Shown: positions 28,032 to 36,168 of the stretch, in pieces
Numbering within the stretch: the stretch's first letter is position 1
How the letters are laid out: each line of letters opens with the position of its first letter
DNA from: Chitinophaga niastensis
GTDB taxonomy: Bacteria > Bacteroidota > Bacteroidia > Chitinophagales > Chitinophagaceae
Reading direction: 5' to 3'
NCBI RefSeq assembly: GCF_003014755.1
Contig: NZ_PYAW01000002.1
Span: 558,001 to 622,000 of the forward strand
Length of the DNA stretch: 64,000 nt
Notes under the pieces: generated by a model
What the model saw: only the letters and a program-made list of their open reading frames with translations
What the model was told of the DNA's origin: nothing
Databases searched by the model: none
Translations under genes and position numbers: made by a program

Positions 28032-28907
28032 GTGGATGTACAACGTTACATATCATCCGGAATCCTTGAAAGCTATGTATTTGGTATGTTGCCAGAAGCA
28101 GAGCTTGGAGAGATAGAAATGGCCGTATTACATTACCCCGAAATCAAAGCCGCAGTAAACTCACTGCAGCACGATAAGGAAAAATTTGTAATGCTGTATG
28201 CTACTCCTCCGCCTCCGGGAATAAAGGATCGCTTGCTGGAAATCATCCAACAGGAAAACACGCAGGAAGGAAACGACCTGCTGCCGGAAGAATTACGTAC
28301 GCCCGTACCCACACCTGCAAAAGAAACACCGGTGAAGAAATTACCCGCTGCAAAAAAATCAACAGACCGCATATGGAAATATGCTACCGCAGCTATTGTG
28401 GCACTGTTGTTTGGCAGTGTAATCATGAACTTCTTTTTCTTCAATAGATCTACCGACTACAAAAGCCGCTACAGATCACTGATAGCAGCCCAGGAAAAGT
28501 TAGATGCACAGAAAGAACAGCATGCACTTACCAGTATAAAAGAGCCAACAAAAGAACCGGACCTGTTGACGGACCCCGCTTTCAAATGGATGAAAATGGA
28601 CGGTGTTGGTGCATTTACAGGTAATTCGGTGAGCGTAGGCTGGAACCCCCAAACACAAGTGGTTTACCTGTTGGCACAGCTTATGCCTGTACCTCCCGCT
28701 GGTAAACAGTTTCAGCTGTGGGCGATCGTTAATAAAAAATTAGTGGATGCCGGTGTGTTTGACGGTGGAGCTGAGGTATCCCAAAAACTTCAGCAGATGA
28801 AAGCTATTGCTATTGCGCAGGGTTTTGCCGTAACACTGGAACGGAAAGGTGGTAGTACTTCTCCCACAATGAGCCAGATCTGCATGTCCGCAAAAGTAAC
28901 CAGGTAG
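28032..28907 (+). CDS. RskA-like membrane anti-sigma factor (module A)
   Basis: This 291-residue protein starts with GTG at 28032. The N-terminal VDVQRYISSGILESYVFGML matches the GTG-started paralogue at 29672, which supports the start. A cytoplasmic anti-sigma region (about 1-80) and a Pro/Lys-rich linker are followed by one membrane helix (YATAAIVALLFGSVIMNFFF, about 116-135). The periplasmic C-terminal RskA domain contains VSVGWNPQTQVVYLL, GKQFQLWAIV and FAVTLERKGG. It should hold the sigma factor 6 bases upstream and release it after periplasmic proteolysis. No zinc-binding HxxxCxxC motif is visible. Confidence 0.9.
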   Translation: MDVQRYISSGILESYVFGMLPEAELGEIEMAVLHYPEIKAAVNSLQHDKEKFVMLYATPPPPGIKDRLLEIIQQENTQEGNDLLPEELRTPVPTPAKETPVKKLPAAKKSTDRIWKYATAAIVALLFGSVIMNFFFFNRSTDYKSRYRSLIAAQEKLDAQKEQHALTSIKEPTKEPDLLTDPAFKWMKMDGVGAFTGNSVSVGWNPQTQVVYLLAQLMPVPPAGKQFQLWAIVNKKLVDAGVFDGGAEVSQKLQQMKAIAIAQGFAVTLERKGGSTSPTMSQICMSAKVTR

Positions 28908-29107
28908 AAAGTGGCACACAATTAAGAATTTGTATATCACTGGAAATCGGTATATTGGTATTACATATTTCCTATTGAGCTATTTGTAGAAGCACACAAC
29001 CGTTACCATTAATTGTGAAATTCGATGTCATTGTGGTCATATCCTCAAATGTCAGGTGATGAATCGCTATCTGAATCTAAATACCAATAAACCATAGTCA
29101 ATCTGTT

Positions 29108-29656
29108 TTGGAACACACTGCTACATATACTGAAGCTGAGCTGGTGCAGGGCCTTAAAGCCCGTGATCAGAAAGTTTTTGGCTACTTATATGATCATTAC
29201 TCACCCGCTTTATATGGTGTGATCGTGAAAGTGTTGAATGATAATAGTTCAGCCGGAGATGTATTGCAGGATGTTTTTTTAAAGATATGGCGGTACCTCG
29301 ACAGTTATGATGAAAGAAAAGGACGTCTTTTTACCTGGATGCTGAATATTGCCCGCAATACTGCGATAGATATTCTCAGATCAAAATCTCATAAACTTGA
29401 TCAGAAAATCCAAAACATAACCGACGCCGTACATTCCATCAACGGACCATTAGCAGTACACCAATCCACAGACTACGTGGGGTTTTCCAGGATTCTGGAG
29501 AAGCTGACAAAGGAACAACGTACCCTTATAGATCTGGCGTATTACAAAGGCTGCACCCAGGAAGAAATTTCACGGGTACTGGACATCCCTTTGGGTACCG
29601 TGAAAACGAGGATGCGTAATGCGATTATTCAATTAAGAACTATTTTAAACAAGTAA
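29108..29656 (+). CDS. ECF RNA polymerase sigma factor (module B)
   Basis: This 182-residue sigma factor also begins with TTG (29108), in register with module A. Region 2 reads FGYLYDHYSPALYGV, GDVLQDVFLKIWRYLD and FTWMLNIARNTAIDILRSK. Region 4 reads LEKLTKEQRTLIDLAYYKG and ISRVLDIPLGTVKTRMRNAI. Identity to module A is very high in the DNA-contacting helices, so overlapping promoter recognition is likely. The anti-sigma gene follows after 15 bases. About 200 bases separate it from module A, with TTGGTATT at about 28955 also found upstream of module A (about 27437), a possible shared promoter motif. Confidence 0.93.
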   Translation: MEHTATYTEAELVQGLKARDQKVFGYLYDHYSPALYGVIVKVLNDNSSAGDVLQDVFLKIWRYLDSYDERKGRLFTWMLNIARNTAIDILRSKSHKLDQKIQNITDAVHSINGPLAVHQSTDYVGFSRILEKLTKEQRTLIDLAYYKGCTQEEISRVLDIPLGTVKTRMRNAIIQLRTILNK

Positions 29657-29671
29657 ATATTTATAATTATA

Positions 29672-30526
29672 GTGGACGCACAACATTTCATATCGTCCGG
29701 GATTATTGAGCTGTATATGGCTGGCATCGCTACCGAAGAAGAGGTAAGGGAGCTGGAAGCAGCTATAGTACAGTTCCCGGCAGTGGCAACTGAGGTAGAA
29801 TCCTATCGCCACAGTATGGAAGAGTATATCAGGATGCAGGGGTTGAATCCGGCAACGGATGTTAAAGCAAGTTTATTTAATAAAATCAATAATGAACCCA
29901 ATTTGCAGGAGGGCTCACCTGTGCCCGGCCAAAACCTGCAGCAACCAAAAGTAGTGTCCATGCAAGAACAAGAAACCAAAAGTCTATCCTGGAAATGGAT
30001 TGCCACTGCCGCAGCTGTATTGCTGGTCGGCAGTCTCGTTTTAAATTATGTCTTCTTTAACCGGTACAAAGAGTTCCGGGAGTACAAAGACAAATACCAG
30101 TCTTTGCTTGTATCCCAAAACTCTATTTTGTCAAAGAGCAATCTTTACAAAACCCGCTTAGAGCAAATGCAGGAATCTATGGAAATCATCCAGGATCCGC
30201 ATGTATTGAAAGTGCCTTTGCCTGGTACCAAACCGTTCCCTGAAGCATTAGCGACCGTGTTCTGGAATCCGCAAAGCCAACAGGTATATCTGAAAGTTAA
30301 CAAACTACCAGAACCTGCCGCCGACAAACAATACCAACTGTGGGCTATCGTAGATGGCAAACCAGTTGATATGGGCGTATTTGAAATGGGTGATACTGCA
30401 AGCCTGCTCCAGAAGATGAAAGTCATCGGAAAAGCACAAATGTTTGCGGTTACCCTGGAGAAGAAAGGTGGTGCACTGTCTCCAACAATGGAACAGATGT
30501 ATGTGGCTGGGAAAATACCCGGTTGA
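29672..30526 (+). CDS. RskA-like membrane anti-sigma factor (module B)
   Basis: This 284-residue protein starts with GTG at 29672 (VDAQHFISSGIIELYMAGI), matching module A. It has an N-terminal cytoplasmic segment, one membrane helix (WIATAAAVLLVGSLVLNYVF, about 110-129) and a coiled-coil-like stretch (about 130-175). The periplasmic RskA domain contains VFWNPQSQQVYLKV, DKQYQLWAIVDG and FAVTLEKKGG. It is the partner of the sigma factor just upstream and ends the four-gene cluster. It is more diverged from module A than the sigma genes are from each other, as expected if specificity lies in the anti-sigma factor. Confidence 0.9.
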   Translation: MDAQHFISSGIIELYMAGIATEEEVRELEAAIVQFPAVATEVESYRHSMEEYIRMQGLNPATDVKASLFNKINNEPNLQEGSPVPGQNLQQPKVVSMQEQETKSLSWKWIATAAAVLLVGSLVLNYVFFNRYKEFREYKDKYQSLLVSQNSILSKSNLYKTRLEQMQESMEIIQDPHVLKVPLPGTKPFPEALATVFWNPQSQQVYLKVNKLPEPAADKQYQLWAIVDGKPVDMGVFEMGDTASLLQKMKVIGKAQMFAVTLEKKGGALSPTMEQMYVAGKIPG

Positions 30527-30579
30527 TAAAAAGTATTAATTGTCAGGCTTTCATTGTATGATGAGAGCATAACACAAAG

Positions 30580-30646
30580 AGCTATTGTACAGCAGATATT
30601 AGCGGATATTCCCTTTCGCTTTTATCCCTGATACAATAGCTTTTTT
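30580..30646 (+). terminator. Probable intrinsic terminator after the sigma/anti-sigma cluster
   Basis: AGCTATTGTA (30580-30589) pairs perfectly with TACAATAGCT (30632-30641), and a T6 run ends at 30646. The 42-base loop is long and the stem AT-rich, so efficiency is uncertain. Confidence 0.55.
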
Positions 30647-30684
30647 GCATTTCGCTAACACCTTTTTTTCCTAAATTGCGCCAT

Positions 30685-31635
30685 ATGTCACATTTTTGGA
30701 AAAGTATAGCCGGTACCGTAGTTATTTGTGTGTTGCAATGGCATCAGCTTGCAGCACAGGATACAGCCCGGTATAAAGGAATGACTGTTAATCTGGATGA
30801 AGTAATTGTAGCGGCAAAACGTATAGGCTTTGACGTTAATAGTTTTATTAAAAGAGTGGAAGAGGATACTACTTTCTATCGCGCATTTAAAAATCTCCAT
30901 ATCGTCGGATTTAATGCAGATAATGATATCCGCGTATTCGATAAAAAAGGTCAGGTACAGGCTTCTCTCAACAGTCAAACCCACCAGGATGTAAAGGGGA
31001 AATGCCACACCATGCAGGTGGCCAATGAAAAAGTAACGGGCGACTTCTACACCCGTAAAGGAAACTACAACTACTACACAGCTGAATTATATGCCAACCT
31101 GTTCTTTACGAAAGGAACTGTTTGTGTGGACGGTACCGGTGAGGTACCGGAAACCTCCGGTGGAAGTATGGCCAGGCACAAAGCACAACTGAAACAACTG
31201 ATCTTTAATCCGGGGAAACCTGTCAGGGGCGTACCTATCGTCGGACAAAAAGTGGCTATCTTCGATAATGATGTTATCCGGTATTACGATTTTTCTATTA
31301 CTGCGGAAAATTATGTAGACGGAACACCATGTTATGTATTTACCGCTAAATCCAAGCCTGGATTGAATCGTATAGATAGGGCAGATGTAGTGATTGATGA
31401 ACTGATTACCTGGTTTAACAAAGATAATTTTGAAATAGTAGGCCGCAAATATGCCCTCTCCTATAAAACAATGTTATTTGATTTTAATGTGAAGATGAAT
31501 GTGCAGATGACCAAAATAGATGGACTGCTCATCCCTGCACTGGTAACGTATAATGGCACCTGGAATGTACCGTTTAAAAAACGGGAAACGGCTGTCTTTA
31601 TCGCCAGATTTTACAATTTTACATCCGCACAATAA
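30685..31635 (+). CDS. Hypothetical secreted protein, conserved Bacteroidota type
   Basis: This protein of about 316 residues starts at the ATG at 30685, which leads straight into a signal peptide (WKSIAGTVVICVLQWHQLAA). The frame opens upstream only through TTG at 30676. I cannot name the family with confidence. The segment LDEVIVAAKRIGFDV near residue 35-50 resembles the linker after carboxypeptidase-regulatory-like domains in Bacteroidota outer-membrane proteins, and the rest is beta-rich, like a lipoprotein-sorting or periplasmic binding fold. No catalytic motif is visible. Its stop directly abuts the stop of the convergent T9SS protein. Confidence 0.75.
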   Translation: MSHFWKSIAGTVVICVLQWHQLAAQDTARYKGMTVNLDEVIVAAKRIGFDVNSFIKRVEEDTTFYRAFKNLHIVGFNADNDIRVFDKKGQVQASLNSQTHQDVKGKCHTMQVANEKVTGDFYTRKGNYNYYTAELYANLFFTKGTVCVDGTGEVPETSGGSMARHKAQLKQLIFNPGKPVRGVPIVGQKVAIFDNDVIRYYDFSITAENYVDGTPCYVFTAKSKPGLNRIDRADVVIDELITWFNKDNFEIVGRKYALSYKTMLFDFNVKMNVQMTKIDGLLIPALVTYNGTWNVPFKKRETAVFIARFYNFTSAQ

Positions 31636-33315
31636 TTAGTAAATCGCGGTCACCATGCCTGTTTTATGCACCGGTAACTGAGTGTTTACTTCTTTGTAAT
31701 CTACAATCCATACATAGGTACCAATATCTACCGGATTGCCATTAACACGGCCAGCCCAGCCTATCTGGGGATCAGTGGTGAAAAAGATCCGCTCTCCCCA
31801 ACGATTATAAATACTCATCGTATACTGATAGATAGGACATCGGTAAATAGGCCGGAAGTAATCATTTTTGCCGTCTCCGTTCGGTGTAAACGCAGTAGGG
31901 AAGTATAATGCACAGGCACAATCATGATATTTTACGATGACAGAATCTGCTGTTTTACCACAACTGTTATAGGCCATAATGGAATATAATCCCGGCTGCG
32001 TTACAGTATATAACGGTATGCTGGTACTGTCCTGCCACTTGTAGATGCCGCCACCGGCGCCGGTAGGGCGCAAAATATACACTTCATTTTTACACAGCAG
32101 CGTATCCGGTCCCAGGTTTACCCGCAGGGTATCATCAAAATTTACATGGATAGTGTCCATAGATTCACAACGCCCTATTTGTGCATGCACATAATAATAA
32201 CCCGGTTTGGTAACGTAATAGGTAGCCTGATCTGATCCATCCTGCCAGCGGTAAACACCATTGCCAAAATCAGCCGTGAGTACCAGGAAATTTCCTTTAC
32301 ATATGCTGGTATCGTTACCCAGATTGAGTTTGCGCAGACGATTATAATTTATGAAGATAGTATCTACCACACTACAGATATGGTTGATTTCCACTAATGC
32401 CCAAAGATTAGTTTGATAGTTAACAGTAACAGATGGACTATGAGAACCTGTACTCCAGGTCCAGGCAGTGGCTTCCGGTATATTGGGTGCCAGTGTAATA
32501 GATTCACCGGGGCAAAGCAATGTATCCGGCCCTAATGAAAACGGATAAGGAGGTCCGGTAAATGTAATGGTAACCTGTGCATTGATAGCTGCACACCCTT
32601 TCGGAAATACAGTTACCTTATAAGTGCCGCTTGTGGTTACTTCCTGTGTAGGCTCCGTGTTGCCGGTACTCCACATATAGGTGCAGTTTTGTGCGGTAGC
32701 ATCCAACTGGATATTTTCCCCGGTGCATAAAATAAGATCTTTCCCCAGATCAATTTTAGGAACAGGTGTATAAAAAACATTGACGGAATCAGGGATGTAG
32801 CAACCATTGATCTTCACTTTATAGGTGGCAGAGGTATCTACCAATATGCTGCTGCCGGTAGAACCGTTCTGCCACAAATAGGTAGCACCGGGTATTACCG
32901 GGGCATTCAATGTCATGGTAGCGCCTTCACATAAAGTAATATTCTGCGGCCCCAGGGTAAAAATAACCGGTGACACAATGGTGATGGGTTGGATGGTAGT
33001 ATCCGCTACACCATTACGCCAGGTTATCAGGGTATCGTTATAGGTACCATTGTTCTGGTAAACGTGATAGGGGTACCGGTTTTTTGAAGAATCTTTATCA
33101 GCCGACAATGGATCTCCAAAATACCATTTTACGGAATCTATACCCGCAGGCATCGTAATGGAAAAAAATATGGTATCATTTACACAGGTAGAAGAAGTGG
33201 TAAATGCCGTTGCACGCGCATTACCAGCCCTTGCTGCATGGCAAAACAGGCAGCAGACCAATATAGCCGGCAAAAGGAAAAAAAGTCGGGATGAGCTTAG
33301 GAACAGGCTTCTCAT
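31636..33315 (-). CDS. Secreted repeat protein with gliding-motility/T9SS C-terminal domain
   Basis: This 559-residue protein has a signal peptide at about 1-30, then a PKD-like domain (DSVKWYFGDPLS). Five Ig-like repeats of about 80 residues follow, each with a pattern such as LGPDTLLC, a YxWxxGS core and a GxYxV strand. The C-terminal domain is the gliding-motility-associated type (FPTAFTPNGDGKNDYF, MSIYNRWGERIFF, GTYVWIVDYK), which directs export and surface attachment through the type IX secretion system (type B). It is probably a surface adhesin or filament-like protein. The many paired Cys residues would be oxidised outside the cell. Confidence 0.93.
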   Translation of the reverse strand: MRSLFLSSSRLFFLLPAILVCCLFCHAARAGNARATAFTTSSTCVNDTIFFSITMPAGIDSVKWYFGDPLSADKDSSKNRYPYHVYQNNGTYNDTLITWRNGVADTTIQPITIVSPVIFTLGPQNITLCEGATMTLNAPVIPGATYLWQNGSTGSSILVDTSATYKVKINGCYIPDSVNVFYTPVPKIDLGKDLILCTGENIQLDATAQNCTYMWSTGNTEPTQEVTTSGTYKVTVFPKGCAAINAQVTITFTGPPYPFSLGPDTLLCPGESITLAPNIPEATAWTWSTGSHSPSVTVNYQTNLWALVEINHICSVVDTIFINYNRLRKLNLGNDTSICKGNFLVLTADFGNGVYRWQDGSDQATYYVTKPGYYYVHAQIGRCESMDTIHVNFDDTLRVNLGPDTLLCKNEVYILRPTGAGGGIYKWQDSTSIPLYTVTQPGLYSIMAYNSCGKTADSVIVKYHDCACALYFPTAFTPNGDGKNDYFRPIYRCPIYQYTMSIYNRWGERIFFTTDPQIGWAGRVNGNPVDIGTYVWIVDYKEVNTQLPVHKTGMVTAIY

Positions 33316-33370
33316 GCAATAAGATGGTAATGCCGCTAAGATAATCTAAAACATGTAGATTATTTATAAT

Positions 33371-33451
33371 AATTACGAATTACGAATTGGGAATTACGAT
33401 TATAAGCGAAGATCGCTTTGATCCGTAATTTCCAATTCGTAATTCGTAATT
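33371..33451. repeat. Palindromic heptamer-repeat element, AATTACG family
   Basis: The left arm 33371-33398 and right arm 33424-33451 are 28-base inverted repeats with one mismatch. Each arm is a tandem heptamer (AATTACG, AATTACG, AATTGGG, AATTACG). The centre forms an extra AAGCGA/TCGCTT hairpin. It lies between the divergent-tail T9SS gene start and the RluD-type gene stop at 33454. Confidence 0.85.
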
Positions 33452-33453
33452 CT

Positions 33454-34524
33454 TTATTCTTCGTCCTGTAACGGTCTTGCTGCAATATATCGTTTCCACT
33501 TTTCCAGCACACCGGTAAAATCGGCTGGCATAGCGCTTTCGAAATACATCTGTTCGCGGGTGCGTGGATGTATAAAGCCCAGCTGTTGCGCATGCAGGGC
33601 ATGGCGTGGCATGATACTAAAACAGTTTTCCACAAACTGTTTGTACTTTGTATATATCGTTCCCTTTACAATACGGTTACCACCATAGGTTTCATCGTTA
33701 AAGAGGGAATGTCCGATATGTTGCATATGTACACGGATCTGGTGGGTGCGACCGGTTTCCAGTCTGCATTCCACCATGGTTACATAGTTGAAACGTTCCA
33801 GCACACGGTAATGTGTAATGGCTTCTTTTCCATATTCACCATCCGGATAGGCGTCCATGATCTTACGTAACCGTTGGTGGCGGCCTACGTGGGCTACTAC
33901 GGTGCCTTCATCTTCTTCAAAATCTCCCCATACCAGTGCTATATAACGGCGATGCACGGTATGATCAAAGAATTGTTTAGCCAGATCACTCATCGCCTTT
34001 TCAGACTTTGCTATCACCAGCAATCCGCTGGTATTTTTATCTATACGGTGTACCAGTCCAAAACGTGGGATCACCGGTTCTGTAGCCTGTGTTTTATCAC
34101 CCAGGTACCATGATAAACCGTTTACCAGCGTGCCATCGCGGTTACCACAACCAGGATGTACTACCAGGCCGGCGGGTTTGTCGATGATCATGATATCCTC
34201 ATCTTCAAATACAATATTCAGCGGTATCTCTTGTGGGATGATATCGGTATTCTCCGGATTCTTGTTGGAAAACACTACAATCCTGTCCAGCGGCCTGATC
34301 TTGTAATTGGCTTTAACAGGTTTGTCGTTAACCAACACCAGTTCACCATCCAGGGCTTGTTGTATTTTATTGCGGGTAGCGCCTTCAATCCGGTTAGTGA
34401 GGAATTTATCAATACGAATGGGCTCCTGACCTTTGTCGACCACCATATTGATCTTTTCATATAATTCCTCGCTGCCATCACCGTTTTCCAGCTCATCTTC
34501 CAGTTCCAGCAATTCTTCAGCCAT
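33454..34524 (-). CDS. RluD-family 23S rRNA pseudouridine synthase
   Basis: This 356-residue enzyme converts uridine to pseudouridine in RNA. It has an acidic N-terminal extension, an S4 RNA-binding domain at about 30-80 (IRIDKFLTNRIEGATRNKI) and the RluA/RluD catalytic motif HRIDKNTSGLLVIAKS with the active Asp. The family's later motifs CRLETGRTHQIRVH and HALHAQQLGFIHP also match. The frame is open to 34542, but the minus-strand -7 box TACCTTTG at 34540-34547 would place transcription start near 34533, so the ATG at 34524 is the better start. It is divergent from lipB across an octamer palindrome. Confidence 0.93.
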   Translation of the reverse strand: MAEELLELEDELENGDGSEELYEKINMVVDKGQEPIRIDKFLTNRIEGATRNKIQQALDGELVLVNDKPVKANYKIRPLDRIVVFSNKNPENTDIIPQEIPLNIVFEDEDIMIIDKPAGLVVHPGCGNRDGTLVNGLSWYLGDKTQATEPVIPRFGLVHRIDKNTSGLLVIAKSEKAMSDLAKQFFDHTVHRRYIALVWGDFEEDEGTVVAHVGRHQRLRKIMDAYPDGEYGKEAITHYRVLERFNYVTMVECRLETGRTHQIRVHMQHIGHSLFNDETYGGNRIVKGTIYTKYKQFVENCFSIMPRHALHAQQLGFIHPRTREQMYFESAMPADFTGVLEKWKRYIAARPLQDEE

Positions 34525-34539
34525 TAATATAAATTTTTG

Positions 34540-34547
34540 CAAAGGTA
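34540..34547 (-). promoter_or_regulatory. -7 box of the RluD-type gene promoter
   Basis: On the minus strand this reads TACCTTTG, an exact TAnnTTTG match 15 bases before the ATG at 34524. It lies just outside the left arm of the octamer palindrome. Confidence 0.5.
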
Positions 34548-34553
34548 AAGTTT

Positions 34554-34665
34554 ATTTCACGCAAAGGCGCAAAGAAGCAAAGGTGCAAAGATCACATCAG
34601 AATGCTTTATAAGCATATATTCAACTAACTTTGCGTCTTTGCTTCTTTGCGCCTTTGCGTGAAAT
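34554..34665. repeat. Palindromic octamer-repeat element (GCAAAGN) between divergent genes
   Basis: The left arm 34554-34590 and right arm 34629-34665 are 37-base inverted repeats with two mismatches. Each arm is a tandem octamer (CGCAAAGG, CGCAAAGA, AGCAAAGG, TGCAAAG). The centre contains an ATGCTT/AAGCAT hairpin. The right arm overlaps the -7 box assigned to lipB. Confidence 0.88.
34626..34633 (+). promoter_or_regulatory. -7 box of the lipB promoter, partly inside a palindrome arm
   Basis: TAACTTTG matches TAnnTTTG, with its last five bases belonging to the octamer palindrome. Transcription would start near 34640, before the candidate ATGs at 34664 and 34676. Confidence 0.45.
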
Positions 34666-34675
34666 GCATTTTATC

Positions 34676-35401
34676 ATGGAAAAAGTAAAGCAACAGATTG
34701 TCGTAAATGATCTTGGTATTATTGATTACCAGGCAGCATGGGATTACCAGGAAAAGTTGTTGAAAGAAAATGTGCAGCTGAAATCACAGGCGGCAGACCA
34801 GTGGCCCAAGCCCACTACCAACTACCTGCTTTTTTGTGAGCATCCGCCGGTGTATACGATCGGTAAAAGCGGGCATATGGAAAACCTGCTGGTATCAGAA
34901 GAAGAACTGGCAGCACGCGGAATTGGATTTGTTCCAACCAATCGCGGTGGTGATATCACTTTCCACGGGCCCGGACAAGTGGTGGGCTATGCCATTATAG
35001 ATCTCGAGAATTTTTTTACAGATATAGGTAAATACCTGCGTTGTCTGGAAGAAGTAATCATTCGCACACTGGCGGAGTACGGAGTTACCGGCGATCGTTC
35101 CCAGGGCGAAACCGGCGTATGGCTGGACCCCCACGATAAAACAAAGGCCCGTAAGATATGCGCCATGGGCGTGCGTTGCAGCCGCTGGGTTACCATGCAT
35201 GGCTTTGCACTGAATGTAAATACCCTCCTGGATTATTTTAATAATATCATTGCCTGTGGTATTGCCGACAAACAAGTGGCTTCCTTGGACAAGGAACTAG
35301 GCCATGCAGTAAACATGGAAGACGTAAAAGCTAAGCTAAGCAAGCATTTTGCAGCTGTGTTTGATGCGGAGATAGTTACATCTTATAGTTCAGCGGAATA
35401 A
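34676..35401 (+). CDS. lipB: Octanoyl-[acyl-carrier-protein]:protein N-octanoyltransferase LipB
   Basis: This enzyme of about 241 residues moves octanoate from ACP to lipoyl domains, the first step of lipoic acid synthesis. The LipB motifs are clear: LLFCEHPPVYTIGKSG, NRGGDITFHGPGQVVGYAI, KICAMGVRCSRWVTMHGFAL with the catalytic Lys, and IIACGI with the catalytic Cys. The frame runs up to 34631 through the palindrome, so the ATG at 34676 (MEKVKQQIVV) or 34664 is the likely start. The 3' end overlaps the convergent gene at 35376-36101 by 26 bases. lipA is not in the window. Confidence 0.94.
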   Translation: MEKVKQQIVVNDLGIIDYQAAWDYQEKLLKENVQLKSQAADQWPKPTTNYLLFCEHPPVYTIGKSGHMENLLVSEEELAARGIGFVPTNRGGDITFHGPGQVVGYAIIDLENFFTDIGKYLRCLEEVIIRTLAEYGVTGDRSQGETGVWLDPHDKTKARKICAMGVRCSRWVTMHGFALNVNTLLDYFNNIIACGIADKQVASLDKELGHAVNMEDVKAKLSKHFAAVFDAEIVTSYSSAE

Positions 35402-36101
35402 ACATATTCCATTTTTCCTTGAGCTTACCATCTTCAAAGATTTCGAAGTTGAACCAACCCGCGTGCAGGAAGATGGCTTTTTCCAGGATGAGGAAAGGCG
35501 CTTTTACCCGGTCAATATCGAAAAGGAAAGCCCCGTTGGTTTCATAAAATTTTACGGAGTACTTCTTTTGTAATGCCTCCGGCAGCTTGATGTTCACATT
35601 ACCATCTGCAGTGGTGTATATGTAGTTGGACGGATGCCATATCACTTTTTCCGGCTCCTTGTTTTCCTGTTCTTTGCTTCTCAATCCCTTTGCAGCATCT
35701 TTGATATCAGCATATTGTAATTTCTGATCAGCATGGATACTGCTGTCAGACAATGCCAGCACTGTTTTACTGTACATAAATCTTCCGTTGGTAAAGAGGA
35801 TGAACAGTCTGTAATAGTTGGAGCCGGGTAAAGGCTTATTATCCAGGTACTTATTCCTGGTATCTGTGGGAGCGTTAGCGTAGCCTATTGTATTAAAGTT
35901 CAGCACGCTGTCAAGTGATCGCTGTATGCTCATCTCTTTCACCTGTGTGAAGCCTGAGATCCAGTCCAGCTCTATCTTACCGGTTTTAATGGATGCAGAA
36001 AAATTAGGCAATACAGGAGGAATAAAGTCCTGTGCCTTTCCTGCAAATGCTGTCAATAAAAATATTCCAATAACGAAAGATATACGCACTAACTGCTTCA
36101 T
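35376..36101 (-). CDS. Hypothetical secreted protein with fibronectin-III-like N-terminus
   Basis: This 241-residue protein has a signal peptide (VRISFVIGIFLLTAFAGKAQ) when started at the ATG at 36101. The reading frame extends further up, but the signal peptide fixes this start. The next part (SIKTGKIELDWISGFTQVKE) has the look of a fibronectin type III strand pattern. The C-terminal part resembles a short beta-sandwich. No enzymatic motif is seen and I cannot name the family. It overlaps the end of lipB tail to tail. Confidence 0.75.
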   Translation of the reverse strand: MKQLVRISFVIGIFLLTAFAGKAQDFIPPVLPNFSASIKTGKIELDWISGFTQVKEMSIQRSLDSVLNFNTIGYANAPTDTRNKYLDNKPLPGSNYYRLFILFTNGRFMYSKTVLALSDSSIHADQKLQYADIKDAAKGLRSKEQENKEPEKVIWHPSNYIYTTADGNVNIKLPEALQKKYSVKFYETNGAFLFDIDRVKAPFLILEKAIFLHAGWFNFEIFEDGKLKEKWNMFIPLNYKM

Positions 36102-36168
36102 ACTAATAATTCCGTAAGCTCTTAAAGATGGCAAAAATACACTACCGTTCAAATATAATGAACAGTTT

